DNA from: Mesorhizobium comanense
GTDB taxonomy: Bacteria > Pseudomonadota > Alphaproteobacteria > Rhizobiales > Rhizobiaceae
Direction: 5' to 3'
Assembly (NCBI RefSeq): GCF_005503535.1
Contig: NZ_SCNN01000012.1
Span: 160,943-224,942 of the forward strand
DNA: 64,000 nucleotides
The position numbers and the translations under genes are program-made. Positions 45,062-53,835 of this stretch are shown here, piece by piece. Position 1 is the stretch's first letter. Each line of letters opens with the position of its first letter. The notes below the pieces were generated by a model. That model saw nothing but the letters and a program-made list of their open reading frames with translations. It was not told the DNA's origin and searched no databases.

Positions 45062-46315
45062 TTACTTGGCGTCGTCGATGGCCTTGACCAGTTCGGTCAC
45101 GGCTTCGTCCGAGGTCTTGATCTGACCGTGGACGAACTTGGAGACGACGTCCTTGTAGGCATTGGCGACCGCCGGAGGCGCGCCATAGCCCTGGGCCAGC
45201 GAGCCGAACAGCGTGCCGCCCTCATTGGCCTTCTTCAGGTCGGCGATGCCCTTCTTGCCGCAAGCGTCGAAGTCGGTGTCAGGCACGTCGGTACGGGCCG
45301 GAACCGAGCCCTTCACCACGTTGAAGGCCGACTGGAAGCTCTTCGACAGGGTGGCGGTAGCCAGAGCGACCTGGGCGGCCTTGCGGTCGTCCGGAACGTT
45401 GAACATGCCGAACATGTCGGAGTTGTAGATCACCGAACCGTCGGTGCCGGGGAAGCGATAGCAGAGGAAGTCGGTGCCCGGCGTCTTGTTGGCGGCATGG
45501 AACTCGCCCTTGGCCCAGTCACCCATGACCTGCACCAGCGCATCGCCCTTGATGACCATGGCGGTGGCGAGGTTCCAGTCGCGGCCCGAGAAGTTCGGGT
45601 CGACATAGGTGACGAGCTTGGCCAAATTGTCGAACGACTTCTTCATCGTGTCGGACTTGAGCGAGGCGTCGTCGAGGTCGTTCATCGCCTTCTTGTAGAA
45701 TTCCGGCCCGCCGGTCGACAGCACGACGGAGTCGAACATGGTGGCTTCCTGCCAGTTCTGACCGCCGAGAGCCAGCGGAACGACGCCGGCAGCCTTGGCC
45801 TTGTCGAGCAGGGCGACGAAGTCGTCGAAGGTCTTCGGCTCGGTGCCGCCGATCTTGTCCATCACCGCCTTGTTGATCCACAGCCAGTTGACCGAGTGGA
45901 CGTTGACCGGAGCGGCGACCCACTTGCCGTCATAGACCGAGAACTTCTGCAGGGCCGCCGGAACCGACTTGTCCCAGCCTTCCTTCTTGGCGGTCTCGGT
46001 CAGGTCGCCCATGACGCCGGCGGCGGCATAGTCGAGCACGGTGTAGCCGAGCATCTGCGAAGCAGTCGGGTAGTTGCCGGCCGCGACCATCGCCTTCAGC
46101 GCGGTCATGGCGGCGTCGCCGCCGCCGCCGGCAACGGGCACGTCCTTCCAGGCGTAGCCTTCCTTGGCGAGATCCTGCTTGAGCACGTTGAGGGCAGCCG
46201 CTTCGCCGCCCGACGTCCACCAATGCAGCATCTGCACTTCCTTGACGTCCTCGGCATGGGCCGCGAAAGCAAGGCCCGATGCGAGAGCCGTTCCGATAAG
46301 CAGTTTGCGCAACAT
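45062..46315 (-). CDS. Carbohydrate ABC transporter substrate-binding protein
   Basis: A 417-residue exported protein with signal peptide MLRKLLIGTALASGLAFAAHA. The mature start EVQMLHWWTSGGEAAALNVLK is characteristic of family 1 extracellular sugar-binding proteins. It delivers an unidentified sugar or oligosaccharide to the two permeases downstream. Its place after aldehyde dehydrogenase and CoA-enzyme genes in the same leftward array links uptake to catabolism. Confidence 0.93.
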   Translation of the reverse strand: MLRKLLIGTALASGLAFAAHAEDVKEVQMLHWWTSGGEAAALNVLKQDLAKEGYAWKDVPVAGGGGDAAMTALKAMVAAGNYPTASQMLGYTVLDYAAAGVMGDLTETAKKEGWDKSVPAALQKFSVYDGKWVAAPVNVHSVNWLWINKAVMDKIGGTEPKTFDDFVALLDKAKAAGVVPLALGGQNWQEATMFDSVVLSTGGPEFYKKAMNDLDDASLKSDTMKKSFDNLAKLVTYVDPNFSGRDWNLATAMVIKGDALVQVMGDWAKGEFHAANKTPGTDFLCYRFPGTDGSVIYNSDMFGMFNVPDDRKAAQVALATATLSKSFQSAFNVVKGSVPARTDVPDTDFDACGKKGIADLKKANEGGTLFGSLAQGYGAPPAVANAYKDVVSKFVHGQIKTSDEAVTELVKAIDDAK

Positions 46316-46373
46316 GTAGTACCTCCCTTGTTGCAGTCACATAACCGGCGGATGTCCGCCGGGGTCTCCCAAC

Positions 46374-47894
46374 TCAGCCGACCCACCATCCGGTGCGCTG
46401 GCCGCGATGAAACTGGATTGTCTTTTCCTCGGTATAATCCTCGACGGCGCGTTTGCCGAGTTCGCGTCCAAGGCCGGATTGCTTGTAGCCGCCGAAAGGC
46501 AGCTCCGGATAACCTTCCATGAACGTGTTCACCCAGACCGTCCCCGAACGCACGCCCCGCGCCACCGACATGCAGGTGTCGATATTGGCGCTCCACACTC
46601 CCGCCGACAGACCATAGGGCGTGTTGTTGGCGATGTGCAACGCCTTTTCAATCGTTTCAAAAGTCAGCACCGAAAGCACCGGTCCGAATACTTCCTCGCG
46701 CGCGATCGCCATGTCCTCTGTAACGTTACGAATGATCGTGGGATCGAGATACTGGCCGGCATTCGAAGGGATCCGCGCGCCACCGCTGAAAACGTTGCCG
46801 CCATCGGTTTTTGCCGCCGAAACATAGCCGGCTACTTTTTCCATGTGGTCGGCCGAGATCATGGCACCGACCTTGGTGCGATCATCAAGCGGATCGCCGA
46901 CCGTTACCCTCGAAGCAAGCGCCCTGACGGCAGCCAGGAAGTCATCGGCGATCGCCTCGTGCACGATCAGCCGGCTGCCGGCATTGCAGCATTCGCCGGC
47001 GTTGAAGAAGCCGCCGAACACCGCCGCGTCGGCGGCGGCTTCGAGGTCGGCGTCGGGAAAGACGATCTGGCCGTTCTTGCCGCCGAGCTCCATCGAGACC
47101 TTCTTCAGCGTGCCGGAAGCGGCGGCCATCGTCATCTTGCCGACGCGTGTCGAGCCGGTGAAGGACACCATCTCGACCAGGGGATGGCTCACCATCGGCG
47201 CGCCGACGTCATTGCCGAGGCCGGCCAGGATGTTGACGACGCCGGCCGGCAGGCCCGCGTCGAGCAGGATGTCGCCGAGCACGAATGTCGAGGCCGAGGT
47301 CATCTCGCTCGGCTTGACCACGGTGGTGCAGCCGGCGGCGAGCGCGAAGGGCAGTTTCTGGCTGACGATCAGGAATGGGAAATTCCACGGCGTGATGATC
47401 GAGACGACGCCGATCGGCTCGCGCAGCACGACGCCCAGCATGGCATCGCCGAGATTGGCGTAGCTTTCGCCATGCAGCGTGCGGGCAAGTGAGGCGGCGT
47501 AACGCCAGATGTCGACGGCACCGCCGATCTCGCCGCGCGCCTGGGCGATCGGCTTGCCCGATTCCAGGGTATCGAGCCTTGCGATCTCCTCGAGCCGGGT
47601 CTCGATGAGGTCGGCCGCCTTGAGGAGGATCGCGGCGCGCTCGGCGGCCTTCATGCGCGGCCATGGTCCGGTCTCGAATGCCTTGTGCGCAGCCTGCACG
47701 GCGGCTTCCACTTCCGCCGCGCCGGCCTGTGCGTAGCGCGAGACGGTGAAGCCGTGGCCGGGGCTCTTGCGCTCAAGCAGGCGGCCGTCGCGGGCATCGG
47801 CATGCTTGCCGTCTATCAGCAGCTTGTAGGTCTTCGGCGCCGCCGACGCCTCGGCCGGCATGGAAATGTTGAGGGGGGCGTTCATGGGCGTCAC
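46374..47894 (-). CDS. Aldehyde dehydrogenase family protein (betaine-aldehyde dehydrogenase-like)
   Basis: A 506-residue enzyme with the usual segments: TPWNFPFLI (Asn), ELGGKNGQIVFPDAD (Glu) and GGFFNAGECCNAGSR, where the cysteine pair holds the nucleophile. It oxidises an aldehyde to the acid with NAD(P). It lies 6 bases downstream of the enoyl-CoA hydratase gene. The aldehyde could come from one of the GMC alcohol oxidases of the same array. Confidence 0.92.
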   Translation of the reverse strand: MTPMNAPLNISMPAEASAAPKTYKLLIDGKHADARDGRLLERKSPGHGFTVSRYAQAGAAEVEAAVQAAHKAFETGPWPRMKAAERAAILLKAADLIETRLEEIARLDTLESGKPIAQARGEIGGAVDIWRYAASLARTLHGESYANLGDAMLGVVLREPIGVVSIITPWNFPFLIVSQKLPFALAAGCTTVVKPSEMTSASTFVLGDILLDAGLPAGVVNILAGLGNDVGAPMVSHPLVEMVSFTGSTRVGKMTMAAASGTLKKVSMELGGKNGQIVFPDADLEAAADAAVFGGFFNAGECCNAGSRLIVHEAIADDFLAAVRALASRVTVGDPLDDRTKVGAMISADHMEKVAGYVSAAKTDGGNVFSGGARIPSNAGQYLDPTIIRNVTEDMAIAREEVFGPVLSVLTFETIEKALHIANNTPYGLSAGVWSANIDTCMSVARGVRSGTVWVNTFMEGYPELPFGGYKQSGLGRELGKRAVEDYTEEKTIQFHRGQRTGWWVG

Positions 47895-47900
47895 TTTTCT

Positions 47901-48677
47901 CTATGATCTTGAAAATGCTGGCTTCTGCTTGGCCTTGAAGGCACCGACGCCAGCCTTGAGATCGCCGGTCAGCGCAATGAACCCGCTGGCCAGTGCCTCC
48001 GTGGCCGCAGCGCTTTCCTCGCCTTCGGCGACGGCGATCATCAGCTTGGTGGCTTCGGTCGCGAGCGGGCCGCGCTCGGCGATTTTTACCGCCCAGGCCT
48101 TCGCTTCGTCCAACGCCTTGCCGGTCTCGACGACGCGATCGACGACGCCAAGGGCCAGTGCGTCCGCCGCCAGGAAAATCTCGCCTCCCAGCGCCATGCG
48201 CCGCGCGGTCTGGGCGCCGAAGCGGCGCACCGCGCGTTGCGTGCCCGACCAGCCGGGTACGACGCCGATCGAGGTCTCGGGGAAGCCGAGCTTGACCTGG
48301 GTCTCGGCGACGCGGAAGTCGCAGGCCACGGCCAGCTCCAGCCCACCGCCCAAGGCGTGGCCGGACAGCACGGCGATGGTGGGCTGCCGCAGGCGCGCCA
48401 GCCGGTCGAAGACGCGGTGGCCGTAGCGAACCCATTGCACCTGGAAATCGGCGGCACTCATGGCGCCCCAGGCCTCGACATCGCCGCCGGCACAAAAGCC
48501 CTTGCCTTCGCCGCGGATGAGGACGACGCGCACGCCTTCGGCGAGTTCCGCCTCGTCCAGCGCCGCCTCCAGCGCGTGCAGCATCGGGATGTCGAGCGCG
48601 TTGAATTTCTCCGGCCGGCGCAGTGTGACAACGCCGATGGCGCCGTCCCGTTCGAAGGTGACGAGCCGCTCAGCCAT
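47901..48677 (-). CDS. Enoyl-CoA hydratase/isomerase family protein
   Basis: From ATG 48677 (GGAGG five bases upstream) the protein has 258 residues. The longer frame to 48704 lacks such support. The oxyanion-hole segments GKGFCAGGDVEAW and GHALGGGLELAVACD, and the glutamate in LGFPETSIGVVPGWSGTQR, define the crotonase fold. It acts on an acyl-CoA. The start overlaps the stop of the CoA-transferase gene by 8 bases, indicating translational coupling. Confidence 0.9.
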   Translation of the reverse strand: MAERLVTFERDGAIGVVTLRRPEKFNALDIPMLHALEAALDEAELAEGVRVVLIRGEGKGFCAGGDVEAWGAMSAADFQVQWVRYGHRVFDRLARLRQPTIAVLSGHALGGGLELAVACDFRVAETQVKLGFPETSIGVVPGWSGTQRAVRRFGAQTARRMALGGEIFLAADALALGVVDRVVETGKALDEAKAWAVKIAERGPLATEATKLMIAVAEGEESAAATEALASGFIALTGDLKAGVGAFKAKQKPAFSRS

Positions 48678-50271
48678 GCTCGCCTCCGAGCGAAGCGCCG
48701 CCATTCAGCGACAGGCCGATCAACTGGTCGCGATAGAGCGCTTCCGGGGTCGTCTTGAGATCCTTGGCGACGCCCAGCGGGATTTCCGACTGCGCCAGCA
48801 CATCGCGCTGCAGGTCGATGCCCGGCGCCAGTTCCGTGACGACGAGGCCTTCGGGGGTCAGTTTCATGACGCAACGCTCGGTGACATAGGTGATGTCCTG
48901 GCCTTGAGCGACGGCGCGCTTGCCGGAGAAGGAGATGTGCTCGACTTCCGCGACGATCTTCTTGACCTTGCCCTCCTGGTCGATGCGCATGCCGCCATTG
49001 GCAAGCGACAGCTTCGCACCCGCGTTGAAGAAGCCCGAGAAAACGATCTTCTTCGCCCGCGAGGTGATGTCGACGAAGCCGCCGGCGCCGGCGGTGACAT
49101 GCGGGCGCGCCGAAAGCCGGGAGACGTTGACCGAGCCGTTGCGGTCGATCTGAAGGAAGGACAGCAGCGAGGCATCGAAGCCGCCGGCCTGGAAATAGAT
49201 GAACTGGTGCGGCGAGGGCATGATGGCTTCGGCGTTGGAGGCGCAGCCGAATTTGAAGTCGAGCAAGGGTACGCCGCCGACTGCGCCCTGCTCGATGACC
49301 CAGGTGACCTTGCCGTGCTGGCCTTCCTCCAGAAGGATGCGCGGCACATTGGCCGAGATGCCGAAGCCGATGTTGACGGCCATGCCGTCACGCAGTTCCA
49401 TGGCGACGCGGCGGGCGATCACCTTCTGGATGTTCATTTCCGGGGTCCGGAAGGTCGACAGCGGCCGGAAGATCTCGCCCGAAATCGCCGGATCGTAAGG
49501 CGTCAGCGTCGTCTGCAACTGGTCGGGCGCGACGACGATGTGGTCGATGAGCACGCCGGGCACGCGCACGTCATGCGGCTTCAGCGTGCCGTTCTCGACG
49601 ACGCGCTTGACCTGCGCGATGACGATGCCGCCATTGTTGCGGGCGGCGAGCGCCTGTTCGAGGCCGCCGAGATAGGCGCCTTCATGCTCATAGGTCAGGT
49701 TGCCGCGCTCGTCCGCTGTGGTGGCGCGGATGATCGCGACCTGCGGTACGATCGCGCGGAAATAGAGCCATTCCTCGCCGTCGAACTGCTGGACCGAAAC
49801 GATCGGCTCGCTGGCCGCGGTGTTCATGGCGCAGCCCTGATGACGCGGGTCGGCGAAGGTGTCGAGGCCGACCTTGGTCAGCACACCAGGCCGCTTGGCG
49901 GCGGCCTCGCGGTGCATGTCGAACAGGATGCCGGACGGCACGTTGTAGGCGGCGACCGAATTGTCGCCGATCATCTTCCATATCTGCGGCGGCTCGGCGG
50001 AGGAGGGGCCCGACGGATAGGAGCCGCACAGGGTGCGTTTCAGCAGGCCGGGCTTTGCCAGATGGTCGATGCCCTTGATGCCGTACATGTCGCCGGCGGC
50101 GATCGGGTGGAGCGTCGTGATGTCCTTCGGATGGCCTTCCGCATCGAAGCGCTCGCCGATCGCGGCGAGCACGGCATCCGGGCAGCCAAGGCCGCTGGAC
50201 GAGGATACGGAGACGACCATGCCGTCCTTGAACAGGCTGGCTGCCCGCGCCGCTGAAACGACCTTGCTCAA
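48670..50271 (-). CDS. Acyl-CoA:acetate/3-ketoacid CoA-transferase (fused alpha-beta, YdiF-like)
   Basis: A 533-residue class I CoA-transferase with both subunits in one chain: SSSSGLGCPDAVLAAIGERF in the first half and WVIEQGAVGG, containing the catalytic glutamate, in the second. The start is TTG 50271, which overlaps the upstream stop as TTGA and has GGGAG upstream; no ATG fits this position. It would activate an organic acid to its CoA ester for the hydratase encoded next. Confidence 0.9.
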   Translation of the reverse strand: MSKVVSAARAASLFKDGMVVSVSSSSGLGCPDAVLAAIGERFDAEGHPKDITTLHPIAAGDMYGIKGIDHLAKPGLLKRTLCGSYPSGPSSAEPPQIWKMIGDNSVAAYNVPSGILFDMHREAAAKRPGVLTKVGLDTFADPRHQGCAMNTAASEPIVSVQQFDGEEWLYFRAIVPQVAIIRATTADERGNLTYEHEGAYLGGLEQALAARNNGGIVIAQVKRVVENGTLKPHDVRVPGVLIDHIVVAPDQLQTTLTPYDPAISGEIFRPLSTFRTPEMNIQKVIARRVAMELRDGMAVNIGFGISANVPRILLEEGQHGKVTWVIEQGAVGGVPLLDFKFGCASNAEAIMPSPHQFIYFQAGGFDASLLSFLQIDRNGSVNVSRLSARPHVTAGAGGFVDITSRAKKIVFSGFFNAGAKLSLANGGMRIDQEGKVKKIVAEVEHISFSGKRAVAQGQDITYVTERCVMKLTPEGLVVTELAPGIDLQRDVLAQSEIPLGVAKDLKTTPEALYRDQLIGLSLNGGASLGGEHG

Positions 50272-51284
50272 TTCCTGCTCCCGAGTTTCGGGTCGATCTT
50301 GACGGCCTTTCCGGAGGCCGCCGATTGGAGTGCCGCTTCGGCGCATGCGAGCGACCAGATGCCGTCCTCGCCCGACGCCGATGGCTGCCCTTCGCGGCGG
50401 ATCGCGGCATGGAACCGGCGCACCGACCTGACATAGAGGTCCTCGCGGTCGAAGCTCAGCTGCTCCTCGCCCTGGGTGGTGCGCAACAACACCGAGCCGT
50501 CCGGCTTCTGCGTCATCACATTGGTGGCGATCAGAGAGCCTTCGGAGCCGTGCACTTCGAAACCGGTGCCGGCGAATTTGGTCGTGAAGCCTTCATGCGA
50601 TTGGGCGATGAGGCCCGACTCGAAGCGCCAGACGCACATGGCGCCATCCTCAAGGCCGCCGCCGGCCATGCCCGCCGACTGCGTGAAGCAGGAGACCTCG
50701 GCCGGATCGTCGCCCAGCACGAAGCGCAGCGTATCGGCATCATGCACTGTGATGTCGAGCACCACGCCGCCCCCCGCCTCGGGCTTGGTTATGCGCCAGC
50801 CCTGCAGGTTCTCGGGCAGGAAAACGGAATGAAAGACGCGCGCGGCGATCGGCTTGCCGATGCGGCCGGCGGCGACCGCGTCTCGCATGGCGCGATGCGC
50901 GCCGGCGTTGCGCAGGTGATGATTGGTGCCGAGCACGATGCCGGCGTCGCCGGCGGCGGCCACCATTGCGCGCGCATCGGCGCTGGTCAGCGCCAGCGGC
51001 TTCTCGCAAAGCACGTGCTTTCCCGCCTTGATGGCGGCAAGCGCCTGTTCGAGGTGGAGTTCGTTGGTGGTCGAGATGTAGACCGCGTCGATGTCCGAAC
51101 CGAGCAGGGCGTTGAGATCGCCGACGGCCAGCGGAATGCCGTTTTCCCCCGCATAGGCCGTCGCGCGCTCGGCACTGGAACTCATCACCGCCGCGATCTC
51201 GCCGTTCGGCTGCGCGCGGATGGCGCCGATCATGAACTGCCTGGCGATCGTGCTGGCGCCGATCAATCCCCACCGGATGCTCAT
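50268..51284 (-). CDS. Gfo/Idh/MocA-family oxidoreductase
   Basis: A 338-residue dehydrogenase with LIGASTIARQFM at the Rossmann start, the CEKPLALT signature (about residues 92-99) and the GGVVLDITVHDADTLRFVLG dimerisation segment. It is coupled to the LacI regulator gene upstream by an ATGA overlap and to the CoA-transferase gene by TTGA. It probably oxidises a sugar or inositol-like substrate imported by the ABC system. Substrate not identifiable from sequence. Confidence 0.9.
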   Translation of the reverse strand: MSIRWGLIGASTIARQFMIGAIRAQPNGEIAAVMSSSAERATAYAGENGIPLAVGDLNALLGSDIDAVYISTTNELHLEQALAAIKAGKHVLCEKPLALTSADARAMVAAAGDAGIVLGTNHHLRNAGAHRAMRDAVAAGRIGKPIAARVFHSVFLPENLQGWRITKPEAGGGVVLDITVHDADTLRFVLGDDPAEVSCFTQSAGMAGGGLEDGAMCVWRFESGLIAQSHEGFTTKFAGTGFEVHGSEGSLIATNVMTQKPDGSVLLRTTQGEEQLSFDREDLYVRSVRRFHAAIRREGQPSASGEDGIWSLACAEAALQSAASGKAVKIDPKLGSRN

Positions 51285-52339
51285 AGCGGGCCTCCCTTTC
51301 CCGGTTGCCTGTTCAGCGCCCGGCGATCCGGACCGCAGCTTTCCCGGACAACGAGATTGACCGCTCCGATATGGTCTTCGGCACGCGTGGTGCGCGACTG
51401 GATCATCTTGAGCATGACATGCGCGGCGCGTTCGCCGAGGCCAGGCGTGTCGACCGCGACGCTGGTCAGCGCCGGCATGTAGTGTTCGGCCTCGACCACG
51501 TCGTCGAAGCCGACGACGGCGAAGTCCGGACCGGGTTCAAGTCCGCGCTTGCGCAGCGCCAGCATGACGCCGAAGGCGACGGCATCGTTGAAGCACAGCG
51601 CCGCGGTCGGCGGCTCGGCCATTGCAAGCGCCGTTTCCAGGCAGGCGATGCCGCCCCTGCGGCTGGTTTCGCCTTCGACGACGAGCGCATCGCGGGCGGC
51701 GATGCCCAGTGTCTCACAGGCTTCGCGAAATCCGCCCAGGCGCTCCTGATAAACCACCAAATCCGACGACCCGCCGAAAAAGGCAAGCTGGCGGTGCCCT
51801 TTGCCGATGAGGTGAGCGGTGGCGAGGTAGGCGCCCCGGTGATTGTCCGGCGTAATCACCGGGATACGGCTTTCCGGCAGGCGGCGCATGGCGAATACGA
51901 TCGGCACGCCCGCCATTTCCAGCCGTCGGAACGCGGCCGGCGTTGTGCCGCGCGCGGGCGAGACGATGAGGCCGGCGACGCCCTGTTCCATAAGCGATTT
52001 CAGAACCTCTTCCTGGCGTACCGGGTTCTCCGCCGTGTTGGCGATGAAGGGCACGATTCCGGCCGACTGGAAGACACGCTCCATGCCGACCGCCAGTTCG
52101 GCGAAGAACGGATTGGTGAGGTCGTTGATGACCATGCCGATGACATTGGAATGGGCCTTGCGCAAATTGGCGGCGCCGCGGTTGTAGACGTAGCCGACAT
52201 CCTCGATCGCCTTGCGCACCTTGACCGCGGTCTCAGGCCGGATCAGCCCGCTGCCCTGGAGCACGAGCGACACTGTCGATTTGGACACGCCGGCCTCGCG
52301 GGCGATGTCGAAGATCGTCGCCTTGGCCCGGCTGGCCAT
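51281..52339 (-). CDS. LacI-family transcriptional regulator
   Basis: A 352-residue repressor: N-terminal helix-turn-helix ATIFDIAREAGVSKSTVSLVL, a YVYNRGAANLRK hinge region and a periplasmic-binding-protein-like ligand domain. It is the first gene of the long leftward array, so it probably controls its own operon. Two GAACGTTC-centred palindromes upstream (52376-52387, 52541-52552) have the central CG typical of LacI-family operators. Ligand presumably the sugar handled by the array. Confidence 0.92.
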   Translation of the reverse strand: MASRAKATIFDIAREAGVSKSTVSLVLQGSGLIRPETAVKVRKAIEDVGYVYNRGAANLRKAHSNVIGMVINDLTNPFFAELAVGMERVFQSAGIVPFIANTAENPVRQEEVLKSLMEQGVAGLIVSPARGTTPAAFRRLEMAGVPIVFAMRRLPESRIPVITPDNHRGAYLATAHLIGKGHRQLAFFGGSSDLVVYQERLGGFREACETLGIAARDALVVEGETSRRGGIACLETALAMAEPPTAALCFNDAVAFGVMLALRKRGLEPGPDFAVVGFDDVVEAEHYMPALTSVAVDTPGLGERAAHVMLKMIQSRTTRAEDHIGAVNLVVRESCGPDRRALNRQPGKGGPL

Positions 52340-52372
52340 CCAGATGCCTCCTCCCGATTTTTCTGCACAGAA

Positions 52373-52401
52373 TTATTGGAACGTTCTAATCATTGCTCCA
52401 A
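52373..52401 (-). promoter_or_regulatory. LacI gene promoter with operator
   Basis: On the minus strand, TTGGAG (52396-52401) and CAATAA (52373-52378) are 17 bases apart. An operator palindrome, GAACGTTC (52378-52385, wider TGGAACGTTCTA), lies across the spacer and the edge of the -10 box. Confidence 0.5.
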
Positions 52402-52531
52402 TAGAGAGTCAATCGGGATTTTTTCAAGATTCGGAAAATTGATGAGCTTGGGCTACAACCCATGACCTTAAAGAGCTGCCGCGCCGCGGCGCAGCAATTT
52501 CCTGGAAATCGTGCCGGAATCTTAAAGGTTC

Positions 52532-52560
52532 TTGATTTATTGGAACGTTCCATTTATAGC
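52532..52560 (+). promoter_or_regulatory. DUF993 gene promoter with LacI-type operator
   Basis: TTGATT (52532-52537) and TATAGC (52555-52560) are separated by 17 bases. The spacer contains a perfect 12-base palindrome, TGGAACGTTCCA (52541-52552), the same core as the site upstream of the LacI gene. Confidence 0.6.
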
Positions 52561-52580
52561 AGCCGACAAGGGAGAGATCC

Positions 52581-53735
52581 ATGGATATTGCCTTGCCTGG
52601 CGAGGGTGGCCGCAGCACCCGATATACGCTTGTCGGAAAGCCGGTCCAGCCGGTTCCCGGGGCGCAGTTTTCGCGCATCGCCTATGCCGCGGCGCATGTC
52701 GTTGCCGATCCTTTCGGGATGACCGATCCATGGTCGAGGCCGGTGGTCGACTGGGACGGGACGATGGCGTTCCGGCACCATTTGTGGCGGTTGGGTTTCC
52801 GCATCGCCGAGGCCATGGATACCTCGCAGCGCGGCATGGGCTTCGACTGGGCGAGCGCCAGGGAATTGATCCGGCGTTCGATCGCCGAGGCTCGAACCGT
52901 GCCCGGCGCCGATCTTGCCTCGGGCGCCGGCACCGACCATCTGGCGCCGGCATCGGCCCGAACGCTCGGCGATGTGATCGCCGCCTACGAGGAGCAGTTC
53001 GCTTTCATCGAAGGGCTGGGCGGCAAGGCGATCATGATGGCCAGCCGCGCGCTGGCAGCCATTGCGAAAGGCCCGCACGACTACGCCGCCGTCTATGACC
53101 GCATTCTGGACCAGGCCTCCGGCAAGGTCATCCTGCACTGGCTGGGTGACATGTTCGACCCGGCGCTGAAAGGCTATTGGGGCAGCGATATCTTCGAAGG
53201 CGCGCTCGACACGGTGGTGGCGATCATCGAACGGCACGCCGACAAGGTCGAAGGCATCAAGATATCGCTGCTCGATGCCGGCAAGGAGGTCGCGTTGCGC
53301 GACCGGCTGCCGGACGGCGTGGTCATGTTCACCGGCGACGACTTCAACTATCCCGAACTGATCGCCGGCGACGGCAGGAGGCATTCGCACGCTCTGCTCG
53401 GCATTTTCGATGCCATCGCACCGGTTGCCAGCGCGGCGCTGGCAAGGCTCGCCGCCGGCGATCGTGCCGGCTACGACGCGCTGATGGCGCCGACCGTGCC
53501 GCTGTCGCGCAAAATCTTCGAGGCGCCGACAGAGTACTACAAGGCGGGCATCGTCTTCATGGCCTGGCTGAACGGCCACCAGGACCATTTCACCATGGTC
53601 GGCGGCATGCAGTCGGCGCGCGGCATCCGTCACTATGCCGAGATCTTTCGGCTTGCCGACCAGGCAGGATTGCTGGCCGATCCCGATCTGGCCGTGGCAC
53701 GGATGAAAAGCCTGTGCGCCGTGGCCGGCGTCTGA
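52581..53735 (+). CDS. DUF993 family protein (dihydrodipicolinate synthase-like TIM barrel)
   Basis: A 384-residue protein. Segments such as FSRIAYAAAHVVADP, GLGGKAIMMASRALA, KVILHWLGDMFDPALKGYWG and VEGIKISLLDAGKEV match the DUF993 family, which is related to class I aldolases of the DapA type; the lysine in GIKISLLD is in a position where a Schiff-base lysine could lie. Divergent from the LacI regulator with a matching operator in its promoter, so it belongs to the same regulon. Reaction unknown; aldol cleavage of a sugar-derived keto acid is a guess. Confidence 0.8.
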   Translation: MDIALPGEGGRSTRYTLVGKPVQPVPGAQFSRIAYAAAHVVADPFGMTDPWSRPVVDWDGTMAFRHHLWRLGFRIAEAMDTSQRGMGFDWASARELIRRSIAEARTVPGADLASGAGTDHLAPASARTLGDVIAAYEEQFAFIEGLGGKAIMMASRALAAIAKGPHDYAAVYDRILDQASGKVILHWLGDMFDPALKGYWGSDIFEGALDTVVAIIERHADKVEGIKISLLDAGKEVALRDRLPDGVVMFTGDDFNYPELIAGDGRRHSHALLGIFDAIAPVASAALARLAAGDRAGYDALMAPTVPLSRKIFEAPTEYYKAGIVFMAWLNGHQDHFTMVGGMQSARGIRHYAEIFRLADQAGLLADPDLAVARMKSLCAVAGV

Positions 53736-53758
53736 CCCGAACGCGATTGATCAGGAAG

Positions 53759-53778
53759 AATCTCCCGCGCGGGGGATT
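53759..53778 (+). terminator. Hairpin after the DUF993 gene
   Basis: An 8-base stem (AATCTCCC with GGGGGATT, one G-T pair) and loop GCGC lies 24 bases after the stop. The following bases are not T-rich, so termination is uncertain. Confidence 0.35.
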
Positions 53779-53835
53779 TGCGCTCGTGGCTTCAAGCTGT
53801 AATGCAGAAGCGGCGATCAGCGGGCCTGGAGTGCA

